Notes: generated by a model not told the origin, from the sequence alone. A DNA stretch of 7,395 nucleotides from Treponema sp. (GCA_031284195.1 JAITAI010000003.1:1-7395); one strand, 5' to 3'. Shown: positions 1-6,996, counted from the first letter of the stretch. Made by a program: numbers and translations.

Positions 1-726
1 TGAGAGGGCAATCTAGTAAGGAACTGAAGACAATTCCTGTAAGGATTGATGGGTCAATCCGGTAAGGAATTGAACGCAATGCCGGTAAGGATTGAGAGGC
101 AATCCGGTAAAGAATTGAAGGCAATACCGGTAAGGATTGAGAGGGCAATCCAGTAAGGAATTGAGGGCAATTCCCGTAAGGATTGATGGGTCAATCTAGT
201 AAGGATTGATAGGTTAATCTAGTAAAGAATTGAACGCAATTCCTGTAAGGATTGAGAGGTCAATTCAGTAAGGAATTGAACGCAATTCCCGTAAGGAATC
301 GAGAGCAATTCTAGTAAGGAACTGAAGACAATTCCTGTAAGGATTGATGGGTCAATCCGGTAAGGAATCGAAGGCAATGCCAGTAAGGATTGATGAGTCA
401 ATCTAGTAAAGAATTGAGGGCAATTCCCGTAAGGATTGAGAGGCAATCCGGTAAAGAATTGAAGGCAATTCTAGTAAGGAACCGAAGACAATGCCGGTTA
501 GGATTGAGAGGGCAATCCGGTAAAGAATTGAAGGCAATTCTAGTAAGGAACCGAAGACAATGCCGGTAAGGATTGATGAGTCAATCCGGTAAGGAATCGA
601 AGGCAATACCGGTAAGGATTGAGAGGGCAATCCGGTAAGGAATCGAAGGCAATGCCGGTAAGGATTGAGAGGGCAATCCGGTAAAGAATTGAAGGCAATG
701 CCAGTAAGGAATCGAGGGCAATGCCG
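1..726. repeat. Tandem array of 23-bp hairpin-forming units (31 complete copies)
   Basis: The array starts with a partial unit (1-15) and then runs without spacers as 31 units beginning at 16; two units (85-106 and 429-450) are 22 bp. Each begins GTAA (GTTA at 497). Two types mostly alternate: type A has the stem GGATTG(A) with (T)CAATCC around a loop such as AGAGGG or TGGG, and type B has GGAATTG with CAATTCC around AAGG. The two arms differ together between types, so pairing within a unit is kept, although several type B units carry an arm mismatch (GGAATCG or GGAACCG with CAATGCC). Segments of 46 bp are duplicated exactly: 16-61 equals 314-359, and 451-496 equals 520-565, which shows growth by segmental duplication. 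No function can be read directly. The plus strand has a stop in nearly every unit. The minus strand is largely open in all frames only because the unit lacks stops, so coding is unlikely. Confidence 0.95.
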
Positions 727-799
727 GTAAAAAATCCCCGGATAATGCCGGGGTATGCTCTCGTCAAGAATCAATAAAATAAATGGAGGAAACCACATC
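727..799 (+). promoter_or_regulatory. cysK leader with a GC-rich hairpin
   Basis: This is the short leader between the repeat array and cysK. It starts with a degenerate last repeat unit (GTAA at 727) and has a perfect 6-bp stem, CCCCGG (736-741) with CCGGGG (748-753), around a 6-nt loop. No T-run follows, so it is not a typical intrinsic terminator. An AT-rich stretch with a possible -10 element, TAAAAT (775-780), lies downstream, but I see no matching -35, so the promoter position is unresolved and could lie within the array. The cysK ribosome binding site GGAGGA is at 785-790. The hairpin may be a transcript-stabilising element or simply the eroded end of the array. Confidence 0.4.
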
Positions 800-1750
800 A
801 TGCCAAAAATTGCGGGAACATTAACCGATCTGATTGGTAATACACCCCTTTTGGAACTGAGCAGATACAGCCAGGACCTGGAGCTCAAAGGCCGTCTGGT
901 GGCGAAACTGGAATACTTTAATCCCCTGGGCAGCGTCAAAGATCGTATCGCCCTGGGGATGCTTGAAGCTGCGGAACAGCAAGGGCTCATCACCCAAGAG
1001 AGCGTCATCATTGAACCAACGAGCGGCAACACCGGCATCGGACTTGCCTTTGTCGCTGCGGCCAAGGGGTACCGGATCATCCTCGTCATGCCCGATACCA
1101 TGAGCATCGAACGGAGGAATCTGCTCAAAGCCCTGAATGCCGAACTGGTCCTGACCCCGGGCAAAGACGGTATGAAAGGGGCCATTAGAAAGGCAGAGGA
1201 ACTCCAGGCGCAGATTCCCGGATCCTACATACCCCAGCAATTTAACAACCCGGCAAACCCCGAAGTACACCGGAAGACCACGGCAGAAGAAATCTGGTTG
1301 GATACGGATGGACAAGTAAGGGCTTTTATATCCGGTATCGGTACTGGAGGCACCATCACCGGGGTGGGGGAAGTTTTAAAAGCTCGTAATCCCCAGATAC
1401 AGGTTATCGCCGTGGAACCCTATGATTCCGCGGTCCTTTCCGGTTCTGCCTCGGGTCCCCACAAGATTCAAGGCATTGGCGCGGGGTTTGTACCCCAGGT
1501 CCTTAACACCGCAGTATACGATGAGATTTACAAAGTCCGTACTGAAGAGGCCTATACCACTGCTCAGCGTCTCGCTGCCCGGGAAGGACTCTTAGTGGGT
1601 ATTTCCTCAGGGGCAGCGGCATTTGCCGCAACCCAGATCGCCCGGCGCCCTGAGTTTACCGGCCAGATCCTGGTGGTCCTGCTCCCCGATACAGGGGAAC
1701 GGTATCTTTCCACTGCTTTATTTGAATCATTAGAACGGCCCCGGTTTTAA
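800..1750 (+). CDS. cysK: Cysteine synthase A (O-acetylserine sulfhydrylase)
   Basis: This cytoplasmic PLP enzyme makes cysteine from O-acetylserine and sulfide. The 316-aa length is typical of CysK. The family motifs are in order: LIGNTPLLEL (11-20), NPLGSVKDR with the PLP-binding lysine at 47, the substrate loop TSGNTG (74-79), the phosphate-binding GTGGT (181-185), SSGAA (269-273) and PDTGERYLST (296-305). The start at 800 is preferred over an in-frame ATG at 755 because GGAGGA (785-790) lies 9 nt before it and family homology begins at once, while the extra 15 residues overlap the leader. It is the first gene of the apparent operon, and the nifB-like gene follows within 13 bp. In this context it may supply cysteine for Fe-S cluster building or capture sulfide released by the nitrogenase-like enzyme; both are inferences. 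A thiol-using paralogue cannot be excluded from sequence alone. Confidence 0.95.
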   Translation: MPKIAGTLTDLIGNTPLLELSRYSQDLELKGRLVAKLEYFNPLGSVKDRIALGMLEAAEQQGLITQESVIIEPTSGNTGIGLAFVAAAKGYRIILVMPDTMSIERRNLLKALNAELVLTPGKDGMKGAIRKAEELQAQIPGSYIPQQFNNPANPEVHRKTTAEEIWLDTDGQVRAFISGIGTGGTITGVGEVLKARNPQIQVIAVEPYDSAVLSGSASGPHKIQGIGAGFVPQVLNTAVYDEIYKVRTEEAYTTAQRLAAREGLLVGISSGAAAFAATQIARRPEFTGQILVVLLPDTGERYLSTALFESLERPRF

Positions 1751-1753
1751 GAT

Positions 1754-1758
1754 GGAGG
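1754..1758 (+). promoter_or_regulatory. Ribosome binding site that fixes the nifB-like start at 1764
   Basis: GGAGG lies 5 nt before the ATG at 1764. An upstream in-frame ATG at 1752 overlaps this motif and has no Shine-Dalgarno sequence of its own, so 1764 is the better start. Confidence 0.7.
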
Positions 1759-1763
1759 TACCT

Positions 1764-2654
1764 ATGAGATTGGGCAGCGGTAATTTGAAAAATCAGCACC
1801 CTTGTTTTTCCGGGGAGGCTCATCTAAACCGGGGGAGGATACACCTCCCGGTAAGCCCTGCTTGTAATATTCAGTGCCGGTTTTGTAAGCGCTCGATTAC
1901 CAAAACCGGCCCGGAACAGTATGAACAGCGGCCTGGGCTCAGCGGAGAACTCATCAGTCCTGAAGAAGCCGTGGACTTGGTAGGCCGAGCCTTGGACCTC
2001 TGTCCTGAAATTACCGTGGTAGGTATCGCAGGCCCAGGGGATACCCTCGCGACCCATCATGCCCTGGAAACCTTTGATCGGATCCACCATGTATACCCGG
2101 AACTTATCAAGTGCCTCAGCACTAACGGCCTGCTCCTCGAACCCTATGCGGATGAACTCGTCCAAGTAGGGGTTCGGACCCTGACGGTTACGGTGAACGG
2201 CGTAGATCCAGGGATTGTGGAACAAATCTGCTCCCAGGTGATTTTTCAGGGAGTACGGTACAAAGGACGGGAAGGAGCGGCCCTGTTGATCGAAGCCCAG
2301 AAGGGGGGTATTCGGAAAGCTGCCGCTCTGGGGATACTGGTGAAGATCAACATCGTCCTCATCCCCCGGATCAATGGCGACCATATTGCCGAGATTGCCC
2401 GGACCGTAAAGACCTTAGGCGCAGGGATCATCAACATCATCCCCTTGATTCCTCAGCCGGAACCTTGGGCATTTGCCGTAGCACCGGACTGTATCGAACT
2501 GTCCTATGCTCGGGAAACCGCGGAAGCGTATCTGCCGGTATTCAGGCATTGTCAGCATTGCCGGGCCGATGCAGTAGGTATTCCAGGGCAACAGGACCTT
2601 TCCCCCCTGCTCTACGGATACCAAGAACAAGAGCACACCTTTTCTCATGGTTGA
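1764..2654 (+). CDS. nifB: NifB-like radical-SAM cofactor synthase, short form without NifX domain
   Basis: NifB is a radical-SAM enzyme that fuses two 4Fe-4S clusters and inserts a SAM-derived carbide to form the 8Fe core (NifB-co) of nitrogenase cofactors. The 296-aa protein has the NifB signatures: HPC (12-14), PACNIQCRFC with the CX3CX2C radical-SAM cysteines at 34, 38 and 41, GIAGPGD (87-93), LSTNG (118-122), TVTVNGVDP (141-149), and the C-terminal HCQHCRADAVG with Cys263 and Cys266. The HPC and CXXC elements are those that bind the precursor clusters in NifB, so all expected cluster sites are present. It ends there and lacks the NifX-like domain found in many proteobacterial NifB proteins. 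It starts 13 bp after cysK and ends 18 bp before the K-type gene, which implies co-transcription. A specialised MarB-type role is plausible but not proven. Confidence 0.93.
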   Translation: MRLGSGNLKNQHPCFSGEAHLNRGRIHLPVSPACNIQCRFCKRSITKTGPEQYEQRPGLSGELISPEEAVDLVGRALDLCPEITVVGIAGPGDTLATHHALETFDRIHHVYPELIKCLSTNGLLLEPYADELVQVGVRTLTVTVNGVDPGIVEQICSQVIFQGVRYKGREGAALLIEAQKGGIRKAAALGILVKINIVLIPRINGDHIAEIARTVKTLGAGIINIIPLIPQPEPWAFAVAPDCIELSYARETAEAYLPVFRHCQHCRADAVGIPGQQDLSPLLYGYQEQEHTFSHG

Positions 2655-2672
2655 AAGGAGGATACCAAAAAT

Positions 2673-4013
2673 ATGAATAAATTTGTTGACCGGCCCCGGT
2701 ACACCTGCGCGCTTGGGGGCGCAGTAGGAACCCTTCGGGCGATTCCCCGGGCGATCCCCATTGTCCATGCTTCTGCAGGTTGCGGCGGTAATATCAGTAC
2801 TGCCATCAATGCGGGAGCCGCTTATCTGGGAGGCGGTTATTGTGGCGGCTCAGCGCTGCCGAGTTCCAATGTGGTTGAACGGGATGTGGTATTCGGCGGC
2901 GAAGACCGTTTACGGGAACAGATTAAGGCTTCCCTGGAAATTTTAGACGGGGATCTCTTCGTGGTCCTGACCGGTTGTATGGTGGACATGATCGGAGATG
3001 ATACGGTTTCGGTAGTAGCGGAATTCAAAAACGCTGAAAAACCGGTGATCCCGGTCCCCACCCCTAGTTTCAAAGGCAATGCCTTTACCGGTTACGAGCT
3101 TTTGTTGAAAGCCCTCATTACTTCCTACATACCCAAATCAGATACAAAGGATCCCCTTTCGGTGAATGTACTCGGTATTGTTCCTGCTCAGGATGTATTT
3201 TGGAAGGGTAATTTGCGGGAAATAAAACGGCTCCTGGAAAAATTGGGACTGCAGGTCAACACCTTTTTTGGTGAAGGGGAAACCCTGGATAATTTCAAAG
3301 ATGCAGGCCGAGCCTCTCTCACCGTGGTGGTTTCTAGTACCTTTGGTATTGAAGCGGCAAAACAGTTCCAGGAAGTCCACGGTATCCCCTATCTGGTTAC
3401 CCCCTTTCCTATCGGCGCCTTGGCCGGGGAGACCTTTTTGAAAACCCTGGGAGATGCGCTGAACATCGATCCCCAGCATAGCGCCCGGATCATCAGAGAA
3501 GAAAAAAGTATCTATTATCACTACTTCGAGCGGATTGCAGATATTTATAATGATGTAGACCTACAGCGGTATGCTATCCTTGTAGGGGATTCCAATTATG
3601 CTCCGGCCCTTACCCGGTTTCTGTCAGATGAACTGGGCTGGCTCCCGGAACTGGCAGTAGTAACCGATTTCCTTGATACTCAGCAGCAAGCAACCATAAG
3701 CGCCCAGTTTAGGGGTTTAAATTCAGGCCTGACCCCAAGGGTATATTTTGACAGTGATACTTCATCGGTAAAAAAATACTTCCGTAAGGTGTGGCCTCAG
3801 AATCAAAATAAAAAGTATTACGATCCTTTTAGCCCCGGAGTGATCATCGGCAGTTCCTTTGAGCGGGACCTAGCCCAAGAATTCGGTTTTCCTTTGGTGC
3901 CGGTTAGTTTTCCTGTAACCGGCCGTTGCGTCATGAACCGGGCCTATGCGGGCTTCACCGGCGGACTGTCCTTAACCGAAGATATCATCACCTATCTCGT
4001 GGCAGGAAGGTAA
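2673..4013 (+). CDS. Nitrogenase-like component 1, beta/K-type subunit (NifK/MarK-like)
   Basis: This is a member of the NifD/K/E/N superfamily, whose members form D-K heterotetramers with a P-type cluster at the subunit interface. The 446-aa protein has the K-type pattern: YTCALGGAVG (10-18) with Cys12, IPIVHASAGCGG with Cys37, VFGGEDRL (73-80), LTGCMVDMIGDD with Cys102, the TPSFKG motif (130-135) and TGYE (139-142). The spacing of Cys12 and Cys37 (25 residues) equals that of the P-cluster cysteines 70 and 95 of Azotobacter NifK. It is shorter than NifK (about 520 aa), mainly at the N-terminus. The C-terminal FPVTGRCVMNRAYAGFTGG region also matches the K family. AAAGGAGG (2654-2661) fixes the start, and the nifB-like stop codon overlaps this site. 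It precedes the D-type gene, the reverse of the usual DK order. A NifN-like scaffold role is the main alternative. Confidence 0.88.
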   Translation: MNKFVDRPRYTCALGGAVGTLRAIPRAIPIVHASAGCGGNISTAINAGAAYLGGGYCGGSALPSSNVVERDVVFGGEDRLREQIKASLEILDGDLFVVLTGCMVDMIGDDTVSVVAEFKNAEKPVIPVPTPSFKGNAFTGYELLLKALITSYIPKSDTKDPLSVNVLGIVPAQDVFWKGNLREIKRLLEKLGLQVNTFFGEGETLDNFKDAGRASLTVVVSSTFGIEAAKQFQEVHGIPYLVTPFPIGALAGETFLKTLGDALNIDPQHSARIIREEKSIYYHYFERIADIYNDVDLQRYAILVGDSNYAPALTRFLSDELGWLPELAVVTDFLDTQQQATISAQFRGLNSGLTPRVYFDSDTSSVKKYFRKVWPQNQNKKYYDPFSPGVIIGSSFERDLAQEFGFPLVPVSFPVTGRCVMNRAYAGFTGGLSLTEDIITYLVAGR

Positions 4014-4018
4014 CAGGC

Positions 4019-4057
4019 AAAGAAAGAAAAAAAGAAGGAAGAAAAAGAAAAAAGGAG
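4019..4057 (+). other. 39-nt homopurine tract containing the D-type ribosome binding site
   Basis: No pyrimidine occurs on the plus strand from 4019 to 4057, in the 53-nt gap between the K- and D-type genes. The tract ends with AAAGGAG (4051-4057), 9 nt before the ATG at 4067. A purine-only leader is unstructured in RNA, which could favour translation initiation. An in-frame ORF extends upstream to 3926 through this tract, but its Lys/Arg-rich lead has no family similarity and overlaps the K-type gene. Confidence 0.6.
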
Positions 4058-4066
4058 CAAAACAAG

Positions 4067-5593
4067 ATGAATTTTTTAGATGCTAAGTCTGCGCCCAGCA
4101 GGGAAGATCGGCTTCACGCCAGTATCGCGTTTGGAGGAACCTGCGCCCAAGTTAAAACCTGCGAGAGGGCTTACGCCGCAGGGTGCACCAACCTTTCCAG
4201 CCGTTTATTCACCATGGCCCAAGGATGCCAATTTACCTTGAGCCTAGCCATTCTCAATTCCATCAGGAACGCAGTGCTCATCATGCATGGTCCCATAGGC
4301 TGCGGTATGTGTTCTGTTGGAAATATCGGCCAGAACAAGACTTTCAAACAGCTTAGGGACCCTGCTTCCGAGGGCCTTATCTGGATCAGCACCAACCTTG
4401 ACGAATCAGATGTTATCGGTGGCGGAGAAAAGAAACTCCAAGAAGCGGTACGGTATGCGGACCGGGAATTCCGGCCTGAAACGATTATCGTGGCCAACAG
4501 TTGTGTCCCTGCTCTCATCGGAGATGACATAGACCGTATCCTCGCAGACCTTCAGACAGAAACCGCAGGAATCATCATGCCTATTCACTGTGAAGGGTTT
4601 AAGACAAAACTCATGGCCACTGCCTATGATGCGGTGTATCATGGGATCCTAAAAAAATACATTCGCTCTCCAGATCGGAGACTTCCCCTCTGGGAAAGTG
4701 ATACCGATCAATTCCGTGCAGCCTATCGGAAAAGCCGGAATGTAAATATTCTCAACGTAGGTTCCATGAGTCGTGCCGATGAGGTAGAACTACGCCGGCT
4801 CCTTGAAGGGCTTGGACTGCATGTCTGTTTTATCCCCTGTTATGCAGAACCCAAGGATTTTCAATATGCCCTGGAAACATCCCTTAATGTAAGCATCTGC
4901 GGTACCCACGATGATTACTTTGTCGGCCATCTTGAGGAAAAGTACCATATCCCCTTTGTGGTGGATACTATCCCTATCGGTAGTATTAATACCAGCACCT
5001 GGCTTCGGAAGATAGCCCATCATTTTGATCTGGATAAGGAAGCGGACCGGCTTATCCAAGCGGAAAAGCGTGCCCTCGATGAAGCCCTTGAGCCGTACCG
5101 CAAAACCTTGGCAGGTAAAAGAGTGTATATAGCAGGTGGAGAAGTACGGATAGTGGCGACTGCGGAAATCATCCAGGATTTAGGTATGGAAGTGGTTGGA
5201 TTCAAAGCGCATCATTACGACCGTTTCGTTGAACCTATTTTCAATGCCCTGAAGGACGTTGATGAGGTACAGTTTAGCGTTGCCACAAACCAACCCTTTG
5301 AGATGTCGAATATCCTTACCAAGCTCAAGCCGGATGTGCTCATCACCCATGTAGGAGGTAACAACATCGCGGCAAAACATGGGCTTCCGCTACTGCCTCT
5401 CTTTGGCCCGGCCTACAATTACTGCGGGTATTCGGGGGTTTTCGAGATTGCCCGGCGGCTCAACAAAACCATACGGAATTTTGAGTTCAACCGGCAGCTT
5501 TCCCTTAATGCGCCGCTGCCCTTTAAAAAGGAATGGTATGAACAGGATCCTTTCTCATATATTAAATACGTTCCAGAGAGAAAACCGGAGTGA
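4067..5593 (+). CDS. Nitrogenase-like component 1, alpha/D-type subunit (NifD/MarD-like)
   Basis: This is the predicted catalytic subunit, 508 aa. P-cluster-type cysteines are Cys54 (AQGCQF), Cys79 (MHGPIGCG) and Cys146 (NSCVPALIGDD). HCEGF (174-178) and HLEEKYHIPF (288-297) are D-family motifs. Cys278 in LNVSICGTHDDY aligns with Cys275 of NifD, the cofactor ligand, so an active-site metallocluster is likely. At the position of the cofactor ligand His442 there is no histidine: the stretch PLLPLFGPAYNYCGYSG (441-457) places Phe446 or Pro444 there, with Cys453 nearby. By alignment from HCEGF, Gln191 and His195 of NifD correspond to Met183 and Tyr187. These changes argue against N2 reduction and fit an alternative substrate such as a thioether, as in methylthio-alkane reductase. 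The start follows AAAGGAG at 4051-4057. The substrate remains unknown. Confidence 0.88.
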   Translation: MNFLDAKSAPSREDRLHASIAFGGTCAQVKTCERAYAAGCTNLSSRLFTMAQGCQFTLSLAILNSIRNAVLIMHGPIGCGMCSVGNIGQNKTFKQLRDPASEGLIWISTNLDESDVIGGGEKKLQEAVRYADREFRPETIIVANSCVPALIGDDIDRILADLQTETAGIIMPIHCEGFKTKLMATAYDAVYHGILKKYIRSPDRRLPLWESDTDQFRAAYRKSRNVNILNVGSMSRADEVELRRLLEGLGLHVCFIPCYAEPKDFQYALETSLNVSICGTHDDYFVGHLEEKYHIPFVVDTIPIGSINTSTWLRKIAHHFDLDKEADRLIQAEKRALDEALEPYRKTLAGKRVYIAGGEVRIVATAEIIQDLGMEVVGFKAHHYDRFVEPIFNALKDVDEVQFSVATNQPFEMSNILTKLKPDVLITHVGGNNIAAKHGLPLLPLFGPAYNYCGYSGVFEIARRLNKTIRNFEFNRQLSLNAPLPFKKEWYEQDPFSYIKYVPERKPE

Positions 5594-5639
5594 ATTGTTG
5601 CGTACAAACTATGCGCATAAAAAAAGAAGAGGGGAGAAC

Positions 5640-6491
5640 AGAAAAGCTAAACAGATTGCCCTTTATGGAAAGGGGGTATAGGAAAATCAACCACTTGAGT
5701 ACCAAGTGATGCAGGTCGGTTTTGATCTGAAAAGTGATTCTACCAATACCCTGAGATACGGGACGTATTTTTCCACCGTGCTGGATACCCTTGGAGAAGA
5801 GCGTGAGTAATGCCCGGGATATTATCTTTAAGGGGTATCATGGTATTTACTGCGTTGAAGCAGGAGACCTGTTCCAGGGGTAGGCTATACAGGCCCGGGT
5901 ATCATCACGGCAGTGGAGCTTTTTAAGCAGCAGCGGATTTTCAAAGCCCTTGATCTGGACTTCGTGATTTACGATGAACCGGGGGATGCGGTCTGCGGGG
6001 GATTTACCCTACCCATAGGGTTTATTGCCAATTCTCTCAATCGGCCCTATGCAAAAGAAATGGCGGACGACTTTGTGGCCCAGACCAAGACCAGATGTAG
6101 CATAACGTGAATTCGATGAAATACTAAAGGTCTGCGAAGGGACGCCCATTTTCACGAATTATTCGGGTACTGGAGCATCAATTCGCGTAAGTGCGGACTA
6201 CAAGGCCAGCGGACTTTTTGCTCTTGGTCTCACCTCATGGTAGCATACATTCCTCGTTCGTGACGGTTACCCAATGCAAACTCCACGGGAAGACCGCTCT
6301 TGAGGCAGCCCCTGATTCGCTTTCAGCCCCAGGTATACCTAAACCTGGTGAAAAATCGCCACCCATACCGAATCAAAGACCTTGTAATCCTTGGGGATTC
6401 AGGAACTGCGGGAATGGGCGGCCACATGGGGACAGTACCTCCTGTCTATAGAAAGGGAGAAATCCGCGAAGAACTGACCGCCCATATATAA
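5640..6491 (+). pseudogene. nifH: Decayed nifH-like dinitrogenase reductase gene
   Basis: NifH is the ATP-dependent 4Fe-4S homodimer that passes electrons to the D-K component. Its remnants appear in order: KQIALYGKG, then after a frame change GIGKSTT (P-loop, about 5650-5696); QVMQVGFDLKSDSTNTL (from 5703); ARDIIFKGYHGIYCVEAG (from 5812); PVPGVGYTGPGI (from 5868); VCGGFTLPI (to 6017); FIANSLNRPYAKEM; VAYIPRS (6240-6260); VTVTQCKLHGKTALEAAPDS; IATHTESKT (from 6355); ELREWAATWGQYLLSIE (from 6403); GEIREELTAHI, ending at TAA 6489-6491. Lesions: no ATG before the coding stretch (AAC at 5637), a -1 shift in the G-run 5672-5676, a deletion of about 32 nt near 5697, shifts near 5808 and 5866, loss of about 41 codons at 6017/6018, a 142-bp insertion near 6095, further shifts near 6260, 6325, 6351 and 6453, and a stop at 6385. 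Cys97 of NifH is Tyr (codon 5886) and Arg100 is Pro. Only the second cluster cysteine (codon 5994) remains. It sits 46 bp after the D-type gene. Confidence 0.93.
6095..6247. other. 142-bp insertion in the nifH pseudogene flanked by a near-direct repeat
   Basis: The nifH homology breaks after the codons for TKTR and resumes at VAYIPRS. ATGTAGCATA (6095-6104) and ATGGTAGCATA (6237-6247) bracket the foreign stretch and differ by one G, as expected for a short duplicated target later eroded. The inside (6105-6236) is open in one plus-strand frame from about 6106 to 6240, with peptide pieces such as EFDEILKVCEGTPIFTNYSG and SADYKASGLFALGL. It does not match the missing part of NifH, and I do not recognise the protein it came from. 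Confidence 0.5.
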
Positions 6492-6577
6492 GGGGCCGAA
6501 GGTTTTGTCTTGTATCCCGGTATAGACAGCCCCATAAAAACCTTCGGGGCTTGGGGACTTTTCGGCCCCCTCTATAC
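6491..6577 (+). terminator. Nested inverted repeats just after the nifH stop
   Basis: Several perfect arms overlap: CCGAAGGTTTT (6496-6506) with AAAACCTTCGG (6537-6547); GGGGCCGAA (6492-6500) with TTCGGCCCC (6561-6569); GTATAGA (6520-6526) with TCTATAC (6571-6577); and GCCCC (6529-6533) with GGGGC (6546-6550). The first two share an arm and so exclude each other. The position immediately behind the last codon suits an operon-end structure, but there is no U-run directly after a compact stem, so intrinsic termination is uncertain. A remnant of a small palindromic element is the alternative. Confidence 0.4.
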
Positions 6578-6777
6578 ATAAAAAATTCGGCTCCTTCTGC
6601 AAGAACAGCCCTGTGATGAGGGGCGCTTTAGTCTGATACTGCCACCCGGTCATGTTGCTTCGGGGACTAAGTTCTCCTTTTTATGGGACTTCTTACCCCA
6701 CCTTTCAAGCACGAGTTTAAAGCCCCTTTCCTGCCACCATATCAAAGGTTTTTAACATGTCTTCGATGAAATGCAAC

Positions 6778-6870
6778 TGAACGCTCCTTTTCACGCAGTA
6801 TACGGATGATCTTGAGTATACCTTGGAATACTTCGCGTCATGCACGGCCTGTTTGCTCAGGGCTGAACTC
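6778..6870 (-). repeat. Direct repeat, copy 1 (about 93 bp)
   Basis: It begins TGAACGCTCCTTTTC and ends in TTGCTCAGGGCTGAACTC, and is repeated with scattered substitutions at 7047-7149. Read on the minus strand, both copies contain variants of SPEQ(T/K)GRA or GPEQKGRA. A following KIIRILREKERS stretch is clear here, and the second copy has the corresponding VIRILREKERS in a shifted frame. The minus-strand sense suggests that both are remnants of the same former protein-coding segment. Confidence 0.7.
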
Positions 6871-6996
6871 TTGTTTGCTATAAGTGTATCCGGGCCTATA
6901 GCCAGCAATGTACCGTGTAAGGTAACGGGAGAGGCTATTTCACAATTCGATTAGTTTTGAAACAGCCTCACAACCGCCTGCAGTGGAGAAGTGGGG

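Noticed and set aside
1..726. CRISPR array
   Set aside because: Units follow each other directly without unique spacers, the repeat itself varies, and no cas gene is present.
219..1185. Long minus-strand open frames through the repeat array and antisense to cysK
   Set aside because: The 23-bp unit lacks stops in most minus-strand frames, so open frames arise automatically. The peptides are low-complexity repeats and the longest one continues antisense through a clear cysK.
1752..1763. Upstream ATG of the nifB-like gene
   Set aside because: It has no ribosome binding site and overlaps the GGAGG that serves the ATG at 1764.
3926..4066. N-terminal extension of the D-type protein
   Set aside because: It overlaps the K-type gene in another frame, is Lys/Arg-rich because of the homopurine tract, and a strong ribosome binding site marks 4067.
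2673..5593. Standard N2-fixing NifDK
   Set aside because: The subunits are short, the gene order is K then D, and the D-type protein lacks the Gln, His and cofactor-His residues needed for N2 reduction.
5672..5681. Programmed frameshift in the nifH G-run
   Set aside because: Many further frameshifts, deletions, a missing start codon and a lost cluster cysteine show ordinary decay.
5640..6491. nifH disruptions as sequencing errors
   Set aside because: Single-base shifts could be errors, but a 41-codon deletion, a deletion of about 32 nt, a 142-bp insertion and ligand substitutions cannot, and the upstream genes show no errors.
6373..6653. Minus-strand small genes opposite the 3' end of nifH
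   Set aside because: They are antisense to recognisable nifH codons and an inverted repeat, with no motif or supporting start signal.
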